Part shown: in pieces, positions 21,363 to 33,885 of the stretch | How the letters are laid out: the number at the start of each line of letters is the position of its first letter | Position numbering within the stretch: position 1 is the first letter of the stretch | Assembly: GCA_022410635.1 (NCBI GenBank) | Contig: JAJVDF010000210.1 | Coordinates: 1,738,122 to 1,802,121, forward strand | Length of the DNA stretch: 64,000 bases | Reading direction: 5' to 3' | DNA from: Tretioscincus oriximinensis | Taxonomy: Eukaryota > Chordata > Lepidosauria > Squamata > Gymnophthalmidae | Notes under the pieces: model-generated | What the model saw: the letters and a program-made list of their open reading frames with translations, nothing else | What the model was told of the DNA's origin: nothing | Databases searched by the model: none | Position numbers and translations under genes: made by a program

Positions 21363-22029
21363 CTTTTTGTTTCATTTTCAGGGTAGAAACAATTCTCCTT
21401 CCTATGAAATAAAAATCTAGTGAATCTCTTTTCTTACACTTGTATAAAGTTGTTCTCACTATTGTTATAATGACATGCAAATTGCAGATCAAGCACAGCA
21501 TAATTACCTGTGTATAATCACCTAAGTGTAAAGGAGGGGGGTTCATCTTTCTAATTGCATTAAAATTTATTCAAGTAATTAAATCCAAGGCATTGTAATG
21601 AAAAAACATAATAACTATTAGACAAATTATGGCAAAAACAGGAAGTAATATTCTCCCAGATGTCTTCTGGTTTGTTTTGTTTTTTAATCTAAGTTTATCT
21701 TTAGCAAAAGGAGTCAGAAAGAATTCTCTCTTTTAAAAACAAAAAGAAAATGTTTTAAAAACAAAAAAAATGTAGTTTTTATTTAAATGGGAATATATTA
21801 GTACAGTGCAACCCTTATAGTACAGTACACTATTTAGTTTTCCATAAAACCTTCCTTTAACTTCTATTAATTTTTGTTTTATTTATTTCATGTCAAAAGA
21901 TCAGCAGATCAGACTATAAAGAGTAAATAGAAATTTACAAGTTAAATTTAAATTTAAAACAGCAAGTATCTAATCTCCCACATCAACCTGCCTGTGCCTT
22001 AAAATCTGCATGTGAGGCCCTCCTGACTG
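21362..22029. other. Unassigned AT-rich spacer
   Basis: No repeat or coding signal recognised. Confidence 0.4.
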
Positions 22030-22108
22030 TATTATTTATTTATTTATTTATTTATACTTATACCCCACCCTATACCCGAAGGCCTCAGGGTGACCAGCCA
22101 AAGACCAG
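22030..22108 (-). mobile_element. L2-like LINE 3' tail fragment
   Basis: (ATTT)n followed by CCCACCCTATACCCGAAGGC and CTCAGGGTGACCAGCC, reverse complement of the L2-like terminus. Confidence 0.55.
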
Positions 22109-22487
22109 CACACGTAGCTTTTTGAACCACCTCTTTCAGTTGAAAAGAGGGTGGGAAGGGCCTCCCAGAGTGGGGGGTGATGTCCCCATTTTTTGCTGGA
22201 TGGAAAAAATTACTGCACCACCACTAGGGGGCACTGGCAACCAGGGCCAGCTCCTGAAGGCACCCACCCCTCAGCAAAAAAAATATGGAAATTTTTCACA
22301 CACTTTGAAAATTGCTCACACACTTCAAAAAATTCCCACGTGCATCGGAGGAGTTCTCAGGCGGGGATTTTGGAGCGGTATGCATGTTAGTGTATGATTT
22401 GCCTATTCATGAATATGCAAAGTAGCATGAATATTAATTGCCCCAGTTTGGGTCTCAGAAAATCTGGTCAGTCTATTGTTTTAATAT
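22109..22487. other. Unassigned, possible decayed hAT-like foldback
   Basis: The end AAATCTGGTCAGTCT near 22458-22475 resembles the right terminus of the elements at 3129 and 24914, but the left terminus is not clear. Confidence 0.25.
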
Positions 22488-22600
22488 ATTAATTTGGATT
22501 TAATATGTTAATATTATGGTTTTTATTGTTAACCATCCTGAGGCCTTCAGGTTTAGGGTGGTAGAGAGATGTAAATAAGTAAATAAATAATCAATGAAAC
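22488..22600 (+). mobile_element. L2-like LINE 3' tail fragment
   Basis: TTTTTATTGTTAACCATCC then TGAGGCCTTCAGGTTTAGGG and (AAAT)n. Confidence 0.55.
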
Positions 22601-23187
22601 AAGAGAATTGTTTAAGATAGTGACAATAGCTTAACTAAGTAATTTTTGATCAGAATCATGTTATGACATTTACATTTACTTGTGACATGGAGGAACTATT
22701 TCGATTGTACATGTAACAAGTGTGCAGGATGTTCATTTGGTCAGCTCCACATTTACAGAGAGTGGATGATTCTGCTAAATAGTTCCATTTTTTTAAGGTT
22801 ACTTTTTATTCTGGCAACATGTTTGTTTCTATTTAGCAAAAAGGGAGATTTTGGCATTTTTTTTATAGTTGCATCATGAGATAGATTCCACTTGCACTCT
22901 TCAATCACTGAGGAATAGCCCAAGCAATTAGCAGCAACAGATTATTCATGGCATTGCAAAATTGCTTCAATAATGTGCAATTACTAATTTGCAGTAACTC
23001 CAAAAACTTCCTTAAATTACCTTGTGCTCATTGCAGTTAAATAACTCACAATCATTCCTGTGTGGTGGAAATGTTTCTGTAGATAGTGTCCATGCTGACT
23101 AGCCTTTCTGTGTTTTATGTGTCACATGTGACATACTTTCATCCAATCACAGTGAGAATTGAGGCAGCCAGGCATTTAACACATTAA
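22601..23187. other. Unassigned spacer
   Basis: No element recognised. Confidence 0.4.
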
Positions 23188-23367
23188 GGCCCTGTCCCCA
23201 CTGAGCCTTATTCTGGGTTATATCTCGCTACAGAGCTTGGTCATCCACATGCCAGTGTAGGCTGTGGCAGGCCCCATTCGGGGCCTGCCATAGCCTACAC
23301 TAGCATGTAGATGGCACATTTCTATTCTGAGATATAGCCAAGAAGAAGGTTCAGTGGGGATGTGGCC
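23188..23367. mobile_element. Harbinger-like MITE, CCCTGTCC family, with nested hairpin
   Basis: Inverted ends GGCCCTGTCCCCACTGAGCC and its mirror end at 23367. The centre 23248-23306 is itself a hairpin (CATGCCAGTGTAGGCT and its mirror around CCCATTCGGGG). The copy at 9280 has the same centre. Confidence 0.6.
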
Positions 23368-24913
23368 AAAGGCTAGCAAATGCAGGCCAGTGCTGAGAGT
23401 TGTATGCCAATTGCATACGCTTTATTAGAAAATTCACCAGCATACAGCATTCAAATTATTGTTCAGGAATGCATGAGAAAGGGCACCTTTCAATTCGCAA
23501 TTAATTTAAATTCAGACCATCCTAACGTGAGATCTAGCNACATAAAATTTTCCATTTATTAAGAATTAAGTCAGAATTTAAAAATAATTACCTGCGCTGA
23601 ATTTAGCTAGTATATTCCGTTATAACCTTGCTTTAAAGAATATGCTTTTTGTTTACAATAGTTTGAAGTACTGTATTTATCAGACACATCATGGATTGTC
23701 ACCAGTTAGCTTGAGAAAAAGCTATTTGATAGCTGATAGAATTATTTCTATTCTATTTCTACCCAGACTTGGAAGAAAGGGTGGTTAGGAGCCCAATGTG
23801 GAATTAGCCGCTCAGTAAGATTTCCATCGAGACGTAGGAAGAGGGGACATTGATTGAGACATGTCAGTGTTTCATTAGCATTGTTTGTCTTTGAGAAAGT
23901 TCTTGTCAGGCTGACGGATGAAGCGATGTTGTGGAATGAAGAGAAAATGAAGATAACTGCTGCAAAAAATAGAAAAATAATGAAGGGCCATACTGTTAAG
24001 AACTAATTACATTAAGATTGATATCGCGTAGCAGGAGCGTGTAGCTTCATTCTGCGAAAAATGCTTGATTATTTAAGAAGAACACCCAGAAATTACAGAG
24101 ATAGCACCAAATAGCTCACATTTATGACATTAAAACACTTTGTGCACACAAAATATAGAGTCCATGTTTCTCTGCCTTGTAGAAGTTGCTCATTTTATCT
24201 GTATTAATGGCACTCACTAAACAAGACACAAATAATATATTGGTGTGTCCATGTGTGATATTGTGGAAATATCTGTATTTAAATGGTGGAAGAAAAAAAA
24301 AACATTTTTAAGTGCAGTTTTGTGGGGCATTAAATTCTTCGTATACAGCAGAAGACTGTTTTATTTCCCTTTTTTATTTTATTTATTCATTGAGAATATT
24401 AACCACATAGCAAAATCACTACATGCCCATTGTCCAATGAGGCAATGCTTAATAACAAATATCAAGAAATATCAAAAAAACTAAAAATATTGTTTTTCTT
24501 TTCTTGTGAAAAGAGTGTGTGGACAGACATATTGTTATGATAACATGGTATCACTTAATTAAATTCCCAAAGGAATGTTTGAAAGACTTGTGTTTTGTCC
24601 ATATGGATTTGAATTGGAGAGACCACTTCTTATTCATTTACTTAAGAGAACAGCAGTGTCCAGAGAGGGTCAATAATCCATTTGAAAATCTCTCCTGCAT
24701 TTGCCTCGCCGGGTTGTTATACAAACCAGCAGATTGCAGATTTTAAAGCAAATTATTGAGAATATCAGTTTTCCACAAAATCTTTGATGTGTGAATAGTT
24801 TTAACAAAGGAACTGTGAGGCTGGGAGGCAAAGGAAACTGGTATTGCATTTAGAAGGAGGGACTACGGGATTTCCCCTTGACAAATAACAAACAAAATGG
24901 CTAACAGGAGAGG
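23368..24913. other. Unassigned spacer, possibly conserved
   Basis: About 1.5 kb with no repeat recognised. 23900-24180 is repeat-free, of mixed composition and could be a conserved non-coding element; only alignment to other reptiles would show this. Confidence 0.35.
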
Positions 24914-25118
24914 GTATCTCATAGGCTGACCAGATGACCCCTTTTTGGGGGGGTTGAAAACCTGTTCTTGAAGTGCCTCCCAGTTTTTTCTGAAGAAAAA
25001 AAAATTCAAAAAGAAACTTTTTTTGAAAAAAATTTCCTCAGAAAAAACTGGGAGGCACCCCAAAACTGGNTTTTCAACCCCCCCAAAAAAGGGGTAATCT
25101 GGTCAGCCTAGTATCTCA
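24914..25118. mobile_element. hAT-like foldback MITE with 8-bp target duplication
   Basis: GTATCTCA stands at 24914-24921 and 25111-25118, directly outside symmetric ends TAGGCTGACC (24922) and GGTCAGCCTA (25110). The 189-bp body folds back on itself (AACCxGTT, CTCCCAGTTTTTTCTGA mirrored). An 8-bp duplication is typical of hAT superfamily elements. No coding capacity. Confidence 0.75.
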
Positions 25119-27934
25119 TGATCAGACAATCTCATTTGTGTGAAGCTGACAGAATAATAAAACTCAGAATACACTGAAAAAGTATGAACGAGGCACATTA
25201 AATTTGGAAAACCGATAAATCATATTCTCAGGAAAATCCAGAATAAACAGATTCTGTATGGATACAGCTTAATGCTTTTCATTTATTAAATTTCAAAGGT
25301 GCTTACAAACTTTTCTTCTGATTTTTTTTCAATAAACNTTATATCTGAAACAGTATTCTGACGTCTCCTTCTACTGCTCTTTTGTAATAACCTAAACTCA
25401 GGGATAAAATAAGTATATGGTGACAGCAAGAAAAATTGAAATACACAAGGCATCTGTAAATGTTTATCCTGATTTCAGCCACTTAGAATGTATTTCTTAC
25501 AGCATTTTTTTTTCTTACTAGGAAGTCATCAGGTTTCTCTCCCCGCTTTACAAATTTTTATTTGTTTTCCAAAAATACATAAAACTAAATTCTTTTTAAG
25601 TTACAATACTTTGACTCCCTCTTCTTCTCCATCTNCTTTCTAAGTTTTGCCCCGTTATATCATTTTATCTCTCTGTAAGTTGCACTAGTAATACATCCAC
25701 ATCAATGGTTCTTTAATCTTCAAAGCTTGGGATTAGAAGTATACCTCCAATTTCTCGCAAAAAATCTACAAAAAGTCTCCGGTTCATAAGAAATTTAGCC
25801 ACTGTTTTCTCCCACATCAAAAGCATTAATTTGTCCATTTCTATTAAGTCCATCATTTTAATAAATCAATCATCTGTCACGGGCAGTCATCAAGTGTTTG
25901 TACAGGTCTGTTCTTTATTCCATTTTTATCACGAGGGTTTGTCCCTGCATTTCCCACAGTGTAGGAAAAGGCTCAGTGTGTCGACGTGTGTATTTGTTTA
26001 CATCTTTATCACTTCATGCAAAACAAGTGAAAATATAAGACTTTGAGGCAAAAAGGGTTTTGTTGTTTTGAAAAAGAGTGTGGGTTCCTTTTATGCACTT
26101 AGCTTTATTATGGCCTGGTTTGCACTTTAGTTACAGTAATTATCTTATTGATCTTTTTTTATCTTATTGCTCTTTAGTTACTACAGACTTGGGGTACATC
26201 CACACAATAAGAACGTACCTGATGCTTAACGCGACATTCCATTTTCCTTGCTGCCCAGCTATACATCTTAATGGAGTTTTCGATAGGTTTCTCCATGCAT
26301 CTAGGTTTCGATAGGTTTCTCCATGCACCTATTCCAGATCTTTTCAGTCTGCCTAATGCAATTCCTGCGTCCTCCATTGCATAGCTCTCTGCAGCCTACT
26401 GTGTGTCACACCAACTCATGAAGAAATGAACAGTGCAAGACGCCAGCCAGAAGGACTGCAGGATTGCAGCTGGCTGGGCATGCACAGTTTCATCTCACTG
26501 TATCTTGTCATTAGCTTTGCGCCCACTCATGTGGATCCAAATAGCGGTATGTCCCTTCACATGCATTTGTATTAAGCAGCTGATCCACATTATAAGTGGA
26601 ACAATATATGATGCTGTGCAGTTTGAAGGCACTCCAAATCCAACCTGCTACAACACCATCCTGCATGCAGATATGCTGCTGCTTATTTTAATGCCATTAT
26701 TACATATTTTGAGCAAATGAATGTGCTCTACTGGAATTGAATTTTAGGGAGCTCTTACAGCACGACTAATGTGCTGTATCCCTTTTTCCATGCAGACAAT
26801 GTGGAAGAGTAAGCTCTCAAAAATGGATCACTAAGCCTTTGCAAAAACAAAACAAAAAACCAAGAATCTATATTGAAGAAAGAGATCTTCCATTCATGTG
26901 CTAATATTGCCTATGGGCAGAGGAAAAAATGGAAGACTTCAGTTAGAAATCCCACTTTAACCTCACCAAACCAAGCTTTGATCTACTGACAAAAATGCAA
27001 TTTGATGAGCTTAAATGTAGCTTCCAGCGACACCTTCTCCACTTTCCCAAAGCTCCAAAGTACAAGAATTTTATCACTGTATCACGTGATCTTGAAACTA
27101 AATCCTGACATTTTTTTTATACCTTTGTTCAAAATATACTGGTGCTTGTGAAGAGCAGAAGGAGAAATACTAAATCTCTGTCCACTAAAATCAATGGGAT
27201 CATTCCCATTTATTTCAATGGGGCATGGATTGTGTTATTACTGTCTAATTTATGTGCCTGATTTTATTGCATTCATAGGATATCTGAGGTGCGCATGCTG
27301 ATTTAAAAGGCCTTGGGATACATAGCATGAAAGACACTCCAGAAGAACAGTTGTTGTTCTTATTAGAGCACACCGCAACAAGGCAGATTAAACATTCAAT
27401 TAAACAGGAAATTTGCCCATGTAAAAAAGCTTGCAGGAAGAAGCTTAACAACGTTCATGTTTATGAGCTGTTAAAGCTATTCAAATTAATCATTCTAAAG
27501 AAGAGCTACTTTTGCTTGCAGGTGAAAATCTCATCTGCTCCAACTACAGCAAAATTTCTATTGCGTCAGCCTGTGCGTTTGTGTCAACACGCAAGTGTGC
27601 ATTTATTTTTTAACTGATTGAGAATTGTATAAACACAATGTTTTTATTGGCTCCAATAATTAAATGTATTTCGGCATCCTGTAAAGAACATGAAGGGACT
27701 AGGATTCAGTAACTGACTCTGCTGAGTTTTTTCTGCTAATATTACAAAATTGAATACTTCATAATTTTNTACACTACCTAGATCAGCTTCATTTGTCTCT
27801 TTTTCAGGCATTGTAGTGCACGCAGCAATTTCAAACGAACAAAAAAAAGCAAGAAAATATTTCAGGAATCCTTGTTATTAAACAACGAGGTACTGGAACC
27901 CTTATAAAATTATTCCACTCTCATGAATGCCGTC
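25119..27934. other. Unassigned spacer
   Basis: 2.8 kb with no named interspersed repeat. A 28-bp tandem duplication (26278-26305 and 26306-26333) contains GATAGGTTTCTCCATGCA. Short frames here show nothing recognisable. Confidence 0.35.
26278..26333. repeat. 28-bp tandem duplication
   Basis: Two adjacent units beginning TTTCGATAGGTTTCTCC, differing at a few bases near their ends. Confidence 0.85.
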
Positions 27935-28125
27935 ATAGAACCATAGAATTATATAGAACTGGAAAGGACTTCCAGGGTCATCAAACCCATCACCATGATC
28001 AATAGAGGATCCACTAAATCATTCTAGACAAAAGGCTGTTCAGACTCTGAAAACCTCCAATGGAAGAGAGCTCATCATCTCACATGTCAACCTATTCTAC
28101 TGACTGATTGCCCTTACTTGCAGTT
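27935..28125 (-). mobile_element. CR1 LINE 3' end, ATTCTATG-ending subfamily
   Basis: CATAGAACCATAGAATTATA then GGACTTCCAGGGTCATC is the reverse complement of the terminus at 17640 and 59090, with diverged 3' untranslated sequence upstream. Confidence 0.65.
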
Positions 28126-28515
28126 TGTACCGTTCAATAGTGGACATTTTTTAAAATCCAAAAGAAAGCTTCATGAGGACCTAGTAAATCTAGTAGGACT
28201 TCAAGGCGACATGTAAAAAATTAATTGGTGCTTGGCTCACAGAGAATGCTTGGGAGTTTTAGTAAGGCAAACGCAGCAATGGGGGCTCATTATGTGATGA
28301 GGTTGCTAGACTTGTCAGAACAACATGGAAGCTTTGAGGTAGGTGGATGCGAATGGCGAAATATTGAAGCAAACCATATGGTGAGGCAGCAGCTTTATTC
28401 TGAGCTCCATCTCAATACAGAGTTTGGCCATCCATTCAGAGTCTACCATACAGATAGCAGGCTCCTATTCTGAGATGTAGCCCAGAATAAGGCATAGTGT
28501 GGACAAGGACTGGGA
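28126..28515 (+). mobile_element. Composite: 51.9/55.5-type repeat plus CCCTGTCC-family MITE half
   Basis: 28126-28345 matches 9530-9800 (GCTCACAGAGAATGCTTGGG, GATGAGGTTGCTAGAC, CATGGAAGCTTTGAG). 28370-28515 matches the right half of 23188-23367 (CTCCTATTCTGAGATGTAGC, AATAAGG...GTGTGGACA). Adjacent occurrence here and at 9.3-9.8 kb suggests both may be parts of one larger family. Confidence 0.45.
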
Positions 28516-29134
28516 GTGGCACTTTCCTTAGGCTATGACTGCTGGTCCCATATACTGGACAGTGCAAGTTCACTCCAAGTCTCAAGAAAATGATTGTATC
28601 CTTTTTGTAGAGAATTCACAGTTTCTCTTATATTCTGCAGTGTGCCTTCTTCACCCTCAAGTGATGTATTAATAATCTCTTCAAAATGCTTCCCAGTCTT
28701 ATCTCAATTCATAATTGTCACTTTACCTCATACTCCCTCCAGCAATTTGGTGGCAAAACACAGTCTTGATTGTAAAAAAAAATGAAGCTTTGGTGAAAGG
28801 CAAAGATAAAAGTTCTGAGATAAAAAAGAAATGAACTTTCCCATGGCTGGACTCATATGGTGACACTTGAAATGCATCATACACATTATTTACTGCATTG
28901 TGATGTATTTATTCTAGGAATAAATACTCCCTTTAAGGTATATTTATTAACCAGGTGCCACAGTTCTACATTTAAGGTCAAAGAAAAATCCAAGACAGAA
29001 TCACATTTGCAGAGAAGACGTATTCTTATGCACTCCTACAACAGCTGAAAGAAATGTATATTCAAAATATGCTGTCTAAGGTGTTATGTACACATAGGCA
29101 AACAGATTAAAGAGCATTTCTATGCCCCTTTAGT
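28516..29134. other. Unassigned spacer
   Basis: No element recognised. Confidence 0.4.
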
Positions 29135-29490
29135 AATCTGGTTTAAGAAGTGGATGTTAGGCAACTGGTATGATTACCTTTGATATTTGATATTACATTT
29201 GATATATGACTTTAAGGGGGGATTAGTTATAAAAGGATTGGTAAAAGGGGGGAAGTGGGTGTCACTACAAAAAGGAATACAAAAATTATCAAGTACAATT
29301 CTGATGATCCTAGAATATTTCAAAATATAACTAGAAATATATCTCCAAGAAGTGGGTAGGAATTTGGTGTTGTGTTCTTTGCTATGTCTTTTGGTTTGTG
29401 TAAAGATGTGTTGATTGTTTGGAGTTTTTGTCTTGTACGATTTAATGTTCAATAAATCCTTATTTTAAAAAAAAAAATCCGGTTTAAGAA
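29135..29490 (+). mobile_element. L1-like 3' end insertion with 15-bp target duplication
   Basis: AATCTGGTTTAAGAA (29135-29149) and AATCCGGTTTAAGAA (29476-29490) differ at one base and flank 326 bp that ends in a GTTCAATAAATCC polyadenylation region and an A-run. This is a target-primed, 5'-truncated LINE insertion; the body is G-rich on the plus strand as L1 3' untranslated regions often are. Confidence 0.7.
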
Positions 29491-29865
29491 ACTCAATAGT
29501 GCATAGCATCAGCATGGGACTAGTGGTAGTCCGGATGAGATCTGTACTAAGAGCCTTCTAGTGATAGATCACATATGTATCAATGCCGGAATATGGAGTG
29601 GAATATCCATAAATAGAGTGGATCTGTGTGAGTTCCTACATTTTTTTTTCTCATTAGCTCACGCTATTTGTGTGCTGGGATCCGGTTGTATACCTTTATG
29701 GAGTTATGCCCACAAATTTGAGGACAAGAGCTTTGAGTCAGAAGCACTATTTGCAAAAGTTTCAATAATGGCTTTGAAGACTAAAGAACCATTCGTGGGA
29801 AGGGATAAATGGATTGACTCACAGAGAATTAATGTACCCAACATACAAAATATCTAAAGGAATGC
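29491..29865. other. Unassigned spacer
   Basis: A 98-codon frame here has no recognised feature. Confidence 0.35.
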
Positions 29866-30215
29866 CTTCTCCCATACCAACCTGCCCATGCCTTAAGATC
29901 TGCAGGGGAAGACCTGTTTGTACAATGCCTTTCAACAGGCAATGGAGTGGGGACTCGGGGTAGAGCCTTCTCAATGGCTACCCCCAGTCTATGGGGCAGC
30001 CTGCCCCTCGAAGTGCATCAATCACCATCCCTGTATTTTTGTAGAAGATCTCTGAAGACACACCTCTTTCATCTGGCCTTTGGTTGAAGAAATGTTATTT
30101 CTCTTCCCACTTCTAGATACTGTTTTATACTGTTTTTAAAGTCAATTTTGTATTGTTGTTTTTATTGATGACTGCCCTGAGACCTTCAGATATAAAAATA
30201 AATAAATAAATGAGA
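29866..30215 (+). mobile_element. L2-like LINE 3' end
   Basis: Sequence reading through GCAGCCTGCCCCTCGAAGTG, GAAGACACACCTCTTTCATC and GGCCTTTGGTTGAAGAAATG, then TATTGTTGTTTTTATTGATG, CTGCCCTGAGACCTTCAGAT and (AAAT)n. This is the standard 3' end of L2-like elements in squamates and the best copy in the window. Confidence 0.75.
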
Positions 30216-30915
30216 CGGAGCAGAAGGAGACAAAGTCAATGAATTAACTGTGTAAGGGGAAATAGTGTAACTTAGAAGAACCTATGCATTTTTTTTCTTT
30301 TTTGGAAACAAATTAAAAAAATTATTAAAAGCACAAATCTCAGTCATGTGTTTTAGGGATCTGTCACAACCCATCCATTGTGCTGTGGATCCCTAAATCA
30401 CATTGCTGAGACTGTGCAAATGGGGCTGTACAGACATAACTAAATGTTTTTGTTATCTTCCGTAGCTATTGTTTATATCCAAGACAAGGTATAAGGACNA
30501 TTCACTCATGCAAATAGCCCAGCATTCTTTTAACTGAAAAGTCAATGCCATGTTTTCTCATCTTTTATCACAGAGGTGTATTTATAAATCCTACAGAGGG
30601 AAATAAATAATATCCTTCTTTGAGGATTTCCCCTCTCATGTTCAGGACTTCAAACACCAGATTTATTATCACTGTTATCACACAGAAGCCTGGATAAAAT
30701 ACTATCTTTTGTCTGCAGGCAGCAAGTTTTTTAAAATGTCATCCTTTCCAGAAGAACCAAAAAGCTAACCTGTTTAATGAAATCCACAAGTTTTAATTTA
30801 TTTATCCATATGACTTTTAGAACTTAGTAGAACTAAGGCCATATCCCAAGGCATGGTTTCTAGTGAGTTGGAGGCAACATCATTTTTGATCCACCTCATG
30901 AAGTCACACATGTAG
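30216..30915. other. Unassigned spacer
   Basis: AT-rich, no recognised element. Confidence 0.4.
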
Positions 30916-30916
30916 A

Positions 30917-31143
30917 GTTAGACAGCTGGGTGACCTTGGAGATTAGTCACAGCCCTTTGGAGCTCTCTCAACCCCAACTCTTGCTTCTCTTGCTTCTCTT
31001 GCTTCTCTTGCTTCTCTTGCTTCTCTTGCTTCTCTTGCTTCTTCTTCTTCTTCTTCATCATCATTATTATTATTATTATCATTATCATTATCCTCCTCCT
31101 CCTTTTCTTCCTCCCTTTCCTTTCCCTTCTCCTTCTCCTCCCT
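30917..31143 (+). repeat. Sauria SINE fragment running into a 9-bp minisatellite and triplet tract
   Basis: 30917-30980 is the middle of a Sauria-type SINE (ACAGCTGGGTGACCTTGG, TTTGGAGCTCTCTCAACCCC). It passes into seven units of CTTGCTTCT, then CTT, CAT/TAT and CCT triplets to 31143. The whole tract is nearly pure pyrimidine on this strand. Confidence 0.8.
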
Positions 31144-32187
31144 ACAATTGCCATTTAGAGACAACTTGCCTATGTCCAAGCTCCTATACTGTATCAGAAC
31201 CATTTTTACTATTTATCTCCCTACATGGCAGGAACAGAGTCCAAGCATGTTTTGTTAATAGGGATGAAAATCAAAGTACAGTTTTACATGTAAGAAAACA
31301 AAAATGCTGCATAAACCGCAGTTCAGTTTCTGCCACTATAAGTTAGATCGAATAATTGAGACTGTGATTCAGTAGATGCAGTGAAGGAAATGTATGACTG
31401 AATCACTTTGAGTGAAAGAGGGGAGCAATTAATTCCCATGGCACCAATAATCCCAATCAAGCAGTATATTATTCACTTGTTCCAAAAGCCGGCTGTCTGC
31501 TTCTGTGTGGGTGAATTATGTCACCGCAATTCATAGTGTGCACAGCAAATCAATAATTAGCAGCATGTCATATCAGGGAGGTCGGGGCACACCCAGGAAT
31601 GGAGTTCAGAAGAAAAAAATGTGGAGGAGAAAGCAGGTATTAAAAGGTAGTTGCTTTGCAAGGAAGAAGAAAGCTGAAGAGGGTGTGCTTTTCTTGACAA
31701 CAATAGAGATGCTGAAGACAGAACCCAGGATCTTCTGCATAAAAAGCAAATGCTTTATTGTGGGAGCTAGAAGGGGGGGGACCTTATCAGGAGTGGTTGC
31801 TGGGCTCCATTTTCTGGGATTGCAGGGGATCCCTAGCAAGTAACAGGAATTAGTATTCCATTTAATTCCTGAGCTCTTCGAATTTTTTGCATGTGAGTCT
31901 CTGCCTCAGAACCACCAGGAACCACCGGGAAGCAAGAGGCACATATTGGAAAGCATGATGGCGCTGTCCAGAAGTCACCTGCTTGGAGCCAGGCTTTGGC
32001 AGGAAGGAGGAAGGAGGAGACTGCTTCTGCACATGCCAGGTGACAGTGAAGCCATAATAGAAATGCTGTGAGCAGCAGACTCAGACTTATTCCCTTCCTA
32101 GCAGCTACCATTAGATCTTATGCAACATTGTACATATGGGCGGAGTAACATGTTAAAGTGGTATGAAGATTAACTAGATGAGAAAAT
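31144..32187. other. Unassigned spacer with possible tRNA-SINE fragment
   Basis: 31722-31765 (AACCCAGGATCTTCTGCATA then AAAAGCAAATGC) looks like the reverse complement of a tRNA anticodon and T-arm region as found in some SINEs. Otherwise nothing recognised. Confidence 0.3.
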
Positions 32188-32420
32188 GTCAGAGAAATAG
32201 CCGTGTTAGTCTGGTAGAAAGTCAAGCAAAGGAGCTAGTAGCACTTTGAGACTAACTTGAGAAAAGTGGATGGCATAAGAAAAGCAGCCAAAGTGCAGAA
32301 ATCAATCCTCTTAAGTGGAGGGAAATGCATGGTAAAAAGAGATACAGATAGGTGAATGTGTATCAATCAAATATGCAGAAAAGCGGAGAGCAAATCAGTC
32401 CAAGAAAAGGAAACGTTGTT
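32188..32420 (+). mobile_element. Penelope-like element, one arm plus internal sequence
   Basis: Begins CAGAGAAATAGCCGTGTTAG, continues TTTGAGACTAACTTGAGAAA to GGATGGCATAAG, then departs from the hairpin and runs into internal sequence (AAGTGGAGGGAAATGCATGG) that recurs at 42460 and 46690. Confidence 0.6.
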
Positions 32421-33639
32421 TGCAATGGGAAGATTTCAAATGAAACCCACAGATTAGTTCATGGCACAGAGGAAAGTTTCTCACGCCCAATTCTTATGTT
32501 ATCCATACCAAACTTAAAAATTACAACTTATGTCTAGATTTTGTTTCTTTTAATAATTTTTTTTATTTTACAGTCCCAAATCCTTAGATTTTGTTAAAGT
32601 TGTAATCCTTCCAGAAGTGAACTATTGGGGGCTCAAACTTGTCTAAACCAGGGCACTGGAATCTACAAGACTAGGGTCTTTCCAAAAACATTTATTTTTG
32701 AAACCTTACAGTTTTGCCTGCTTCATTTTAATATATTTTGTTATTTTAAAAGGAAGAAAGAAGGGAAACTTTTCAGAAACAAAATGGATCTCAAAAGTAT
32801 GTAATTGTCCAAACTTTGGTAATGCCATTTTTAAAAATCTTCAAAGTTCTTTGAAGTCATAGGGAAATGGAAATCACAAGGCTTACTGGGGAGGGGGAGA
32901 AAGAGGTTGTGCCATGTTCTTCTGAATAAGAAGAAGCTTCTTAGAATCNGAGACTTCTATAGGGAACTGAGTTAAAGAAATATTCATTCAGCCTTCAGAA
33001 GAAAGAAGTACAATAAGAGATTCACAGGTTATGTACAGATTATGTTTTGGGTCATTAATTTAAAAAATAGACAAGATTTTCTAGGCTAATGGAGCCAAGA
33101 GGTGAAGCNTTGGTGAATGTCCTATCCACCCTTTACTAATACAATGCCATCACATGGTATGATGCACAAAGGAAAATGCAGTAACCTTTGGTTGTGGGAA
33201 TAGTCTTTCCTTAGAAGACAAGTGGCAACAACCCAGAATCACAGACGGCACTTGCAAAAAGAAATATTAACTTATGAGGACTTGAAGGACAAAACTGAAG
33301 CACTGTGGATAAGAAAAGTGGAGAAAGGGGAAATCATTGCACAAACTATATTAGGCGCACCACCAAAGAGTCTCCTAGACATGAAATTGTCTCCTGGGTC
33401 TGCTTGAGCATATTTTGAAGGAAAATTAAAAGTACTCCTTATGTTTTATACTTTGCAGGGAATATAAAATGAAAAAAGTTTTGTTCAAATGAGAACATCA
33501 CACTGAGGGAACTTAGTGGTGTTGCTCAAATGGATGCCCTTGTTGCATCCATTGGAAATGCACAATATTTGTCAGTTATTTGCACAATATTTGCAGTTAT
33601 CTCAGGAGCAGTTGCCCTAGTGAAAAATTATTAGGGATG
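32421..33639. other. Unassigned spacer
   Basis: No element recognised; a short open frame at 33222-33407 has no known domain. Confidence 0.35.
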
Positions 33640-33885
33640 TAAAATTTCAAAAGAAAAAATACCAGCAAGACTGTTAGGAGAATTGATAGCTATCTACAAA
33701 TATCTGAAGGACTGTCACAAAACAGAGGACTCAGCATTGTTCTCATTGGCACATGGAGGTAAATTCATAGATGTCAGCTGTATCAATAGCTATTAGGATG
33801 GATGTCCTGATACCCCTTCCAAGATGGAGCAACAGACAAGATTCCTGAAATCCCACTTTCAGGAAATTGGGAACAAGTGAATGTT
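33640..33885 (+). mobile_element. CR1 LINE fragment
   Basis: AGACTGTTAGGAGAATTGAT then CTATCTACAAATATCTGAAG and TTGTTCTCATTGGCACATGG belong to the CR1 ORF2 end. ATAGCTATTAGGATGGATGT further on belongs to the 3' untranslated region. Internally deleted. Confidence 0.65.

Noticed and set aside
21229..21546. Poly-serine/leucine minus frame
   Set aside because: Translation of the TGA/TAA microsatellite.
30918..31346. Poly-leucine frame and charged minus-strand frames
   Set aside because: Translation of the CTTGCTTCT minisatellite and triplet tract after a SINE fragment.
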